Virus record (IMG/VR): IMGVR_UViG_3300036770_008647
Span: 1-24,689 of that record
DNA: 24,689 bases
Origin: a virus
Direction: 5' to 3' (one strand)
In this document: piece after piece, positions 17,801-22,938 of the stretch
How positions within the stretch are numbered: position 1 is the stretch's first letter
How the letters are laid out: every line of letters begins with the position of its first letter
Program-made: the position numbers and the translations under genes
Notes under the pieces: generated by a model
Told to the model about the DNA's origin: nothing
The model's database searches: none
What the model saw: only the letters and a program-made list of their open reading frames with translations

Positions 17801-18161
17801 CTGACTGTTTTTCTTGCGAGTTTGCAGCGTCAACAGAATCTGTGTCTTCTTCGATGACAGGGTCTTCGTTTCGTTGTATACTCGACAAAGTAGTCCCGCT
17901 GGCTGTGGGGCCAACAGTTTCGGGTCGTGTAGTGACCAATGTACCACCGGTGTTGGCAGGGCTGGCCACACTGGAATTCGTCAATTGGCCATAATTGGGA
18001 TTGTAATCTCGATCTTGGGGATTTTGGCTGCCGACTTCATCGATGGAGTAACTGCCGATGTCGTTGTCGCTGATACCGGCTGTTTTTAATGCTTCGTCCT
18101 CACTGAGACCCTGGGAGATGGCTGCATTAAAGGCCGCGGCTTTTCGTGGATCGTAGGCCAT
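14859..18161 (-). CDS. Large baseplate hub protein, gp27-like candidate
   Basis: An 1100-residue protein between gp53 and gp5. Residues 1 to about 245 are low-complexity and acidic (Asp, Glu, Gln, Thr, Ser), containing an exact 23-residue motif twice (DEQDQQDADNPRQYGEQTDP and on). A folded region runs from about 250 to 890, starting LHDYASYTYNISLFVLNSDE and including YLLKIDFFGSTDEGD and LQWYKVIPAVKLEKFDPKTN. Another acidic stretch (about 890-1040, rich in DPD and DQD) is followed by a short C-terminal coiled-coil-like helix (KRSLAFYERRGNTGKVKELN). T4 gp27 (391 aa) forms the hub ring that holds gp5; position beside gp5 and the tail-hub-like core support an analogous role. No diagnostic gp27 motif is visible, so the assignment is by context. 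Starts 3 nt after the gp53 stop. Confidence 0.6.
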   Translation of the reverse strand: MAYDPRKAAAFNAAISQGLSEDEALKTAGISDNDIGSYSIDEVGSQNPQDRDYNPNYGQLTNSSVASPANTGGTLVTTRPETVGPTASGTTLSSIQRNEDPVIEEDTDSVDAANSQEKQSASSQTAGDAATPGSDRTGTDTPVDSDIESEDLSEEERQALDNPTNDGDEQDQQDADNPRQYGEQTDPGDGALGDSSATVDEQDQQDADNPRQYGEQTDPGDGQISSSTGSVGSKTLPNYYPVGNPLHDYASYTYNISLFVLNSDEYNQGMSNQTRWDRVGKCLIGGAGRYNSDTSRHAAFRDDFYFDGLRLTTVIGMNARTKSSNAIEIAFTLIEPYGITLLDRIIDVAETIKPACRNYLELPYLLKIDFFGSTDEGDMPTPIPGMSKWLPISLLEMKMKVGTKGTEYSVRAAPFNHQALQENIASTPVNLEIDARTVRDFFDEGEAVVADSDELSALREAVKLDSVRTDNDILKLYQARITELEKGLKVKASSYTAGVNSWHDYQVSTGAREFADKIRFVVDPEIADTDMVLSDRNDPNKTPVPDPGTAKARVVNSPNAAGPDFKAGSFSVAAGTSVLRLVDMVMRNSNYVLSQVADPSSKSAEEIANMRGKPLQWYKVIPAVKLEKFDPKTNRWARTITYYIKTHTVYNTKHPMGPQSRPNGYVKEYDYIYTGANSDILDLAIDFDAAYYTAVEVNRGTYQTVSGAASVGEGARPNDISNPSQPSSLQQISYGIIPDNPGASAVLDGNRDPTTKTAASIQNSVYTSARGDMLNVRLKIIGDPHFIKQDDMLINPSDPDYDSKISQQLLTDVGSLVMDAGAIYARIRFRTPVDIDDDTGLLRENTRYSDSKFSGLYQILKVDSELRSGRFEQTLDLIRLPDDILKAPTVSDQRKDIDDEEGGAVSGIITDSSGVVVNDQSDDGSTDSDPDDGISPYGEEDEPWDPDADPDIDPDSQENEDLSTIAEQDDDQDIDQDEDDESDEPVQTTVSSAAQQDQIQAQADTSTATNDPVTGPVTTNKEVTETVETNETTGGGVTTRTADTTTQPSQETLVKDLEYDIFNTKRSLAFYERRGNTGKVKELNAKLSGLESQLAAAQGS
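17497..17561. repeat. 65-bp direct repeat, copy 1
   Basis: Identical over 65 bases to 17593-17657, with a 96-bp period. It lies inside the acidic N-terminal arm of the hub gene and encodes the second (C-proximal) DEQDQQDADNPRQYGEQTDP-type unit. Confidence 0.95.
17593..17657. repeat. 65-bp direct repeat, copy 2
   Basis: Identical partner of 17497-17561. The 31-bp spacer encodes ALGDSSATV plus flanking bases, so the period is exactly 32 codons and the frame is kept, as expected for an in-frame duplication. Confidence 0.95.
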
Positions 18162-18164
18162 CTA

Positions 18165-18464
18165 TTACAACCCCAAGTCAGTGATCAGTGTTTCTTTCTT
18201 GGGAATATAGATAGACACACCGGGTCGGAAATCAAACACAGGATCTTTGATCACATTGGGATTACGGACCGCGAACACCCACCAAAGACCAGCATCACCA
18301 TAGAGGTCATAGGCCAGCAAATCTGGGCGGTATTGATAGATACGATCGATCTGATAGTAGACATCCGAAGGCAGTTTGCGGAATGATCTATTGTTCATGA
18401 CATCCAAGAAACTGCCATAGTTCTTGGTATCATAGTAGGGACTGCTTTTGCTATAAGTGGCCAT
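18165..18464 (-). CDS. 53: Baseplate wedge subunit gp53
   Basis: A 99-residue protein of the gp53 family: a short N-terminus (SSPYYDTKNYG), a helix region (LPSDVYYQIDRIYQYRPDLL), the conserved AYDLYGDAGLWWVFAVRNPN around residues 54-70, and a closing LysM-like strand (DPVFDFRPGVSIYIPKKETL). T4 gp53 is 196 aa; this short form keeps the core only. In T4, gp53 clips onto gp6/gp25 and holds neighbouring wedges together. Its start overlaps the stop of the upstream tube-cap gene by one base (TAATG), and GGAGG lies 9 nt before the ATG. The next gene starts 3 nt after its stop, so these are surely co-transcribed. Confidence 0.9.
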   Translation of the reverse strand: MATYSKSSPYYDTKNYGSFLDVMNNRSFRKLPSDVYYQIDRIYQYRPDLLAYDLYGDAGLWWVFAVRNPNVIKDPVFDFRPGVSIYIPKKETLITDLGL

Positions 18465-19351
18465 TATAGGAATCCTCCGCGGCCATTGAGTAGATTGCCA
18501 CGAGCGAACTCATCGAGGTCAAACCCGCGAGCTTTGTTGCGGCTGACCACTGGTTGTAGAGTCACTGATATGGTGCTGGAAGTGGGGATACGAGTGGACT
18601 CCTGACCGATGTAGGTTTCGATATAATCGGAGTCACCGGGCATGGTGTGAGAGAAGTTGGTTATCACGCAAGTCACATGAGGAAAGTAATGATCGCCATA
18701 GCCATCGAGATATACCAATGGCGGCGGATTGCCGGCCAGTTCCCCTTGGCCAAACCACATCTTGGTGCAGGCCCGGAAAAAATAGATAGAAGCCAACACA
18801 TACTTGGCTTCAAGGTCATTTTGTGCTGTAAATTCGCCACTGATAGTTATGGCCTGCACTTCTGATCCTTCGTAGAAATACGCGTCATAATTACTGTGTG
18901 TGAGTTTCTGATTGCCGTAGCGTGCTGTGTGTTGTACCTGGATCTGGGGAGAATAAGGAAATATCACACCACTCTGACCAGTACCATTGAACAGGGGAGC
19001 CATCACTCCTTTGTTGGAAGAATTATAGAAATAACTGGCCCGATTGGCCAAGCTGATGCGCACCCGCCAGTCAGTGTCACCGGCGGAACTCGATCGATTG
19101 AACCCAACCACTGTGGTACCACGAGAAGCAGCACCTCCGGTCAGTAGACCTGAAATAGATCGACGAACATTACTGGGGTCAAACATGTTAAGAGCAGAAT
19201 CTATCACACCAGGCAAGCGTCCACCGGATACAGGAGCATTGCCCATGGCTTCGGCGCTGCCATCGACCTCGTATGGATCTTCGGCGCCGTATGTGGGCAC
19301 ATTCACAGATCCCTTTTTAAAGAATCCGCCGACAGTGTCTAATATTCCCAT
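18464..19351 (-). CDS. Baseplate tail tube cap / initiator, gp48 or gp54 type
   Basis: A 295-residue protein, similar in size to T4 gp54 (320 aa) and gp48 (364 aa). A glycine/serine-rich N-terminus (MGILDTVGGFFKKG) precedes a compact core from about residue 90: DWRVRISLANRASYFYNSSN, VIFPYSPQIQVQHTARYGNQ, and GSEVQAITISGEFTAQNDLE, then YVLASIYFFRACTKMWFGQG and a final strand set (FPHVTCVITNFSHTMPGDSD, STISVTLQPV). This is the tube-like fold seen in tail-terminator/tube-initiator proteins that cap the hub and start tail-tube polymerisation. Which of the two T4 paralogues it matches cannot be settled by eye. It is the first gene of the minus-strand block, with GAGGAAA 9 nt before its ATG and a late promoter box 28 nt upstream. 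Confidence 0.8.
   Translation of the reverse strand: MGILDTVGGFFKKGSVNVPTYGAEDPYEVDGSAEAMGNAPVSGGRLPGVIDSALNMFDPSNVRRSISGLLTGGAASRGTTVVGFNRSSSAGDTDWRVRISLANRASYFYNSSNKGVMAPLFNGTGQSGVIFPYSPQIQVQHTARYGNQKLTHSNYDAYFYEGSEVQAITISGEFTAQNDLEAKYVLASIYFFRACTKMWFGQGELAGNPPPLVYLDGYGDHYFPHVTCVITNFSHTMPGDSDYIETYIGQESTRIPTSSTISVTLQPVVSRNKARGFDLDEFARGNLLNGRGGFL
18474..18478 (-). promoter_or_regulatory. Ribosome binding site of gp53
   Basis: Perfect GGAGG on the minus strand, 9 nt before the gp53 ATG and inside the last codons of the tube-cap gene. It is the strongest ribosome site in the minus-strand block and fixes the start at 18464. Confidence 0.7.
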
Positions 19352-19360
19352 TTGATAGAA

Positions 19361-19367
19361 TTTCCTC
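19361..19367 (-). promoter_or_regulatory. Ribosome binding site of the gp48/54-type gene
   Basis: Minus-strand GAGGAAA, 9 nt before the ATG at 19351; supports that start codon. Confidence 0.6.
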
Positions 19368-19379
19368 TTGCTTTTTGAA

Positions 19380-19387
19380 TATTTATC
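19380..19387 (-). promoter_or_regulatory. Late promoter box GATAAATA driving the baseplate block
   Basis: Reads GATAAATA on the minus strand, seven of eight matches to the T4 late promoter consensus TATAAATA. It is non-coding, 28 nt before the tube-cap ATG, with the GAGGAAA ribosome site between them. This is the best promoter candidate in the window. Confidence 0.65.
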
Positions 19388-19421
19388 GGTTATTATAAAC
19401 TGGTCTTATTATAGGAATCCC

Positions 19422-20309
19422 ATGAAACACAACTATCTCAACAACAAGGACATACTCAAAGAGATACACAAGAGCAAAAACACCTATTGCACTTATCTCT
19501 CTGTGGCCGACGCCGACTACGACATGATCTTGCCCGATATCAAAAAGATCAACAAGAAAAACATACTCGAAGCTCGTAGGAATCGCGCCGAAAGGCTGGC
19601 TAAACTGGCACACGAGGCGGCATCTGCCGATGGCACCAAACACAAATTGGCCGATTTCGAAGTCAAACTCAAGGATGTCTCAGACACAGATGTGGTATTC
19701 CGCGTGATGACCTGGGATCATGTTCCCATGGATACTTCCAAAAAGAAACCTAAAAACGCCAAGACCAACCTTTTGTTCGACGACGAAGACATCCATAACG
19801 AGTACGATGCCGATCTTGACGAATCGCCCACCAAATATGTCAAGTGCAACTTTCCACCGTTCCAACATTTCCGAGTCACCGAAGACGGAGAACCTTACTG
19901 CGTGGGCAAGAGTCACTGGAAAGGCGATTTGGAAAAAGGCGGGTTTTCGCGAGACCACGGGTCCATGACCAACAAACTAGCTCACATGTTCCTGAAACTC
20001 TGCGAGCGTTATGCCATGCGTTCAAACTGGAGAGGATACACTTACAATGACGAAATGCGAAGCCAAGCACTACTACAACTGTCGCAGATCGGACTCCAAT
20101 TCGACGAATCAAAGTCACAGAATCCTTTTGCCTACTACACAGCAGCCATCACTAACTCGTTTACTCGAGTGCTCAATATTGAAAAACGCAATCAAAACCT
20201 ACGCGACGACATCTTAGAAATGAACGGACTCACCCCCAGCTACACACGACAGGCCCAGGGAACCACTTGGGGCGGTAACGGCGGTGGTGGATCACCGGTA
20301 GAGGAATAA
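19422..20309 (+). CDS. 55: Late transcription sigma factor gp55 (enlarged)
   Basis: A 295-residue protein. The N-terminus (HNYLNNKDIL, residues 3-12) matches T4 gp55 (YNYVNNKELL). From about residue 180 comes the sigma region-2-like part: KLAHMFLKLCERYAMRSNWR, GYTYNDEMRSQALLQ, FDESKSQNPFAYYTAAITNS, FTRVLNIEKRNQN. Gp55 replaces the host sigma factor and recognises TATAAATA late promoters. The protein is about 110 residues longer than T4 gp55 (185 aa), mainly through lysine- and acid-rich sequence at about 14-180. The C-terminus ends in a Gly-rich tail without the hydrophobic clamp-binding motif of T4 (SLDFLYE). The ATG at 19422 is preferred over an in-frame TTG at 19368 because AGGAA lies 4 nt before it and homology begins there. 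gp47 follows after 6 nt. Confidence 0.88.
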   Translation: MKHNYLNNKDILKEIHKSKNTYCTYLSVADADYDMILPDIKKINKKNILEARRNRAERLAKLAHEAASADGTKHKLADFEVKLKDVSDTDVVFRVMTWDHVPMDTSKKKPKNAKTNLLFDDEDIHNEYDADLDESPTKYVKCNFPPFQHFRVTEDGEPYCVGKSHWKGDLEKGGFSRDHGSMTNKLAHMFLKLCERYAMRSNWRGYTYNDEMRSQALLQLSQIGLQFDESKSQNPFAYYTAAITNSFTRVLNIEKRNQNLRDDILEMNGLTPSYTRQAQGTTWGGNGGGGSPVEE

Positions 20310-20315
20310 TCAATC

Positions 20316-21332
20316 ATGGCGAATCTGTTCCGCAAGGCTGCGGTGTTCACTGACATCCACTTTGGGCTTAAATCCAACAGCCAATTACACAACGACGATT
20401 GTCTAGCATTCGTGAAATGGGCCACTGCCAAAGCCCGAGAAGAAGGCTGCGAAACGGCCATGTTCCTGGGCGATTGGCACAACAACCGTGCCAGCATCAA
20501 CATCGTGACACTGACTTACAGTCTGCGGGCACTAGAGCACCTCAATGAGAACTTTGACAATGTGTTCTTCATCCCCGGCAATCACGATCTGTATTACAGA
20601 GACCGCCGTGATGTGCAGAGCGTAGAATGGGCGCGACACTTGCCCAACGTGCATATCTGCAACGATTGGTTCTCCGAAGGCGATGTGGTCATCGCACCTT
20701 GGCTGGTGGGAGAAGATCACAAGAAGGTACCCAAGCTCAAAGGCAAATACATGTTTGGGCACTTTGAGTTACCTGGCTACTTCATGAACGCCATGGTACA
20801 GATGCCCGACCACGGGGAGATCAACGCCAACGCCTTCCACGGATTCGATCATGTGTTTACTGGACATTTCCATAAAAGACAAAGCAACAACAACATCACT
20901 TACATCGGTAACTGCTTCCCGCACAACTATGCCGATGCCGGCGACGACGAACGCGGCATGATGATCCTAGAATGGGGCAAGGAACCCGTGTTCCATGCTT
21001 GGCCTGACCAGCCCCGTTATCGTGTCTATCAACTTTCCAACATACTCAAAAACACCGACGCACTGTTGTTCAACGGGTTACATGCCCGGGTCAACATCGA
21101 TGTGGACATCTCCTACGAAGAAGCTTCGTTCCTCAAAGAAACATTCATGGGACAATATGGCTTGCGTGAGTTCACACTGATCCCGGCCAAGAACACCGAT
21201 GTCACTGACGGAGGTTCCTCTGCACAGATCGCGTTCGAAAGCGTGGACCAGATCGTTGCTGATCAGATCACCAACATTGAAAGCGAGCAATATGATCGTG
21301 GAATGTTGCTGAACATCTATCAGAATCTATGA
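20316..21332 (+). CDS. 47: Recombination endonuclease subunit gp47 (Mre11-type nuclease)
   Basis: A 338-residue protein, almost exactly the T4 gp47 length (339 aa). The calcineurin-like metallophosphoesterase motifs appear in order: FTDIHFG (DxH), FLGDWHNN (GD), FIPGNHDLYY (GNHD), YMFGHFE, and FTGHFHKRQ (GHxH). It is the nuclease partner of gp46, processing DNA ends for recombination-dependent replication and degrading host DNA. The ATG at 20316 follows gp55 by 6 nt, with GAGGA 10 nt upstream inside the end of gp55. Its stop overlaps the start of the radical SAM gene (ATGA). Identity is secure. Confidence 0.95.
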   Translation: MANLFRKAAVFTDIHFGLKSNSQLHNDDCLAFVKWATAKAREEGCETAMFLGDWHNNRASINIVTLTYSLRALEHLNENFDNVFFIPGNHDLYYRDRRDVQSVEWARHLPNVHICNDWFSEGDVVIAPWLVGEDHKKVPKLKGKYMFGHFELPGYFMNAMVQMPDHGEINANAFHGFDHVFTGHFHKRQSNNNITYIGNCFPHNYADAGDDERGMMILEWGKEPVFHAWPDQPRYRVYQLSNILKNTDALLFNGLHARVNIDVDISYEEASFLKETFMGQYGLREFTLIPAKNTDVTDGGSSAQIAFESVDQIVADQITNIESEQYDRGMLLNIYQNL

Positions 21333-22927
21333 CTCTATTAGAAAGACTCAACGACGAGTATTCGGCTGTGGTATGCCAAGACATCGGCGACTTTTTTGCC
21401 ATGTCTTGGGGGGATTTCTATTCCACTCTACAGGCACTCAAGCACGACGAGTACCAAGATCGTGAAAGATTGATATTCTATCTACGAGATCGAGTCGGCG
21501 AAGATTTGTTGTCACGGTTCTTCCGAGATTTTTTCCAACAACTGGCAGTGCTCGACATCCCGAGTTTCTTTGTGATTTTAGTATTGCCCAGTGAACGAGA
21601 AGCGGCCATCGCTTCACGAGTGCATGAAAGCACAGGCACCGACGATCTTCCTACCTTAGTCATCGACTCGGAATCCGACGGAGACCATTTACAACCCACT
21701 GAGATCACGACCAGCCGAGCTGCATTCGGCATGCCAGCCACGGCGTGCCCGTTGCCCTGGAATTCTTTGGATATCAGCCCAGTGGGCGGATTCGCTCCGT
21801 GTTGCTTTTATCAGGAGGAAGTGACTGACGAACAAGGTCGACCATATGACCCTAAAACACACAGTCTTGGCGAAGTCTATAACAGCAAGTACATGCAGAA
21901 ACTGCGTCAGCTATTCCGGGACGGAGTGAGGCTACAGGCCTGTAGCCGTTGCTGGAAAGAGGAAGAAAGCGGGACTCTCAGCAAAAGGCAGCTCTATGCC
22001 ATGCGTTGGGGGCACGATAGCCGGGCCATCAATTGGGAGGAGGACGACGAACGCAATCTCAAGATGCTGTCAGTGTCATTTGGCAACACCTGCAACCTCA
22101 AGTGCCGCATCTGTTCCGATAAAAGCAGCAGCAAGATCGCCGGGGAGATGTTGTCCAACATGCCCGAGCACGAAAAGAAAACCAGCCGAGCGTGGCAGTC
22201 ATTGGAGAGAGGTAAATGGATCAGCGAGTCGACACATTTCTGGGACGACCCCACTCTTGATCAGATCAAATATTTTGATTTTGCAGGCGGCGAACCTTTG
22301 CTAGACAAGAATCACCTCATTGCATTGAAAAGATTCGTGGACCAAGGTACTGCCAAGGACATCACCATACACTACAACACCAATGGTACCATCATCAATG
22401 ATGGATTGCTTGAGACTTGGAGCCATTTTAAAAAGATAGACCTCGCTGTCAGCGTCGACGACATCGGACAAAGATTTAACTATCAGCGACACGGTGGTTC
22501 GCAGTTTGGTTGGGATCTGGTATCCAAAAACATCGATTACATAAAACACAACAAAACATCGAACATCGTGCTGAACATACATTGTGCCGTCAGCATACTC
22601 AATGTGTTTTACTTGCCTGATCTCTGCGACTGGATCGAAACAGTGGGGTTCGAAGACCTGCACTTCAGCGTTTTATACAATCCGCTGCATCTCAGCCTTT
22701 TAAGCATGCCCATGGCGGCTGCACAAGAAGGAGTGGAAAGATTATCGGCACACCGATTCAGCGATCGTGTGCAGCCATTCATTGACACCGTGATCGGTAT
22801 ACTGAGCAGCCGTAAAAAGAAAGAAAATCCCGAGTTCGTCGAGCATATGATCCGTTTAGATTCCATACGCAAAGAAAATATATCTACGGCACAGCCCGAG
22901 CTTGCAAAACACTTTGGTTTCAAGTAA
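21329..22927 (+). CDS. Radical SAM protein with N-terminal SPASM/twitch-like cysteine region
   Basis: A 532-residue protein. Residues 1 to about 105 form an unrecognised helical domain. At about 138-215 lies a SPASM/twitch-like region: CPLPWNSLDISPVGGFAPCC (Cys140, 158, 159), a LGEVYNSKYMQKLRQLFRDG segment, and ACSRCW (Cys205, Cys208), enough to ligate an auxiliary Fe-S cluster. The radical SAM core follows from about 245: GNTCNLKCRIC gives the CxxxCxxC cluster motif (Cys255, 259, 262) and FDFAGGEPLL the GGE motif that contacts SAM. SPASM usually follows the core; here it precedes it. The substrate is unknown; SPASM enzymes often modify peptides or proteins. The start overlaps gp47 by 4 nt, implying translational coupling, and gp46 follows after 11 nt. 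Radical SAM identity is firm; any role in recombination is conjecture. Confidence 0.88.
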   Translation: MTLLERLNDEYSAVVCQDIGDFFAMSWGDFYSTLQALKHDEYQDRERLIFYLRDRVGEDLLSRFFRDFFQQLAVLDIPSFFVILVLPSEREAAIASRVHESTGTDDLPTLVIDSESDGDHLQPTEITTSRAAFGMPATACPLPWNSLDISPVGGFAPCCFYQEEVTDEQGRPYDPKTHSLGEVYNSKYMQKLRQLFRDGVRLQACSRCWKEEESGTLSKRQLYAMRWGHDSRAINWEEDDERNLKMLSVSFGNTCNLKCRICSDKSSSKIAGEMLSNMPEHEKKTSRAWQSLERGKWISESTHFWDDPTLDQIKYFDFAGGEPLLDKNHLIALKRFVDQGTAKDITIHYNTNGTIINDGLLETWSHFKKIDLAVSVDDIGQRFNYQRHGGSQFGWDLVSKNIDYIKHNKTSNIVLNIHCAVSILNVFYLPDLCDWIETVGFEDLHFSVLYNPLHLSLLSMPMAAAQEGVERLSAHRFSDRVQPFIDTVIGILSSRKKKENPEFVEHMIRLDSIRKENISTAQPELAKHFGFK

Positions 22928-22938
22928 AATCAAGAGAT

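Larger units (their letters stand above)
19352..19421. promoter_or_regulatory. Divergent intergenic control region between baseplate and gp55 blocks
   Basis: Only 70 bp separate the two oppositely transcribed blocks. The minus-strand side holds GATAAATA (19380-19387) and GAGGAAA (19361-19367). The plus-strand side holds two copies of TTATTATA (19390-19397 and 19406-19413) and AGGAA (19413-19417) just before the gp55 ATG. The first TTATTATAAA could act as a -10-type element for gp55; no clear -35 was found. Confidence 0.6.

Noticed and set aside
19368-19421. N-terminal extension of gp55 from an in-frame TTG at 19368
   Set aside because: It would overlap the divergent promoter region, has no ribosome site, and the T4-like N-terminus begins at the ATG at 19422.
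21329-22927. A RiPP-type peptide maturation pathway around the radical SAM gene
   Set aside because: No small precursor-peptide gene or other maturation enzyme is present in the neighbouring operon.
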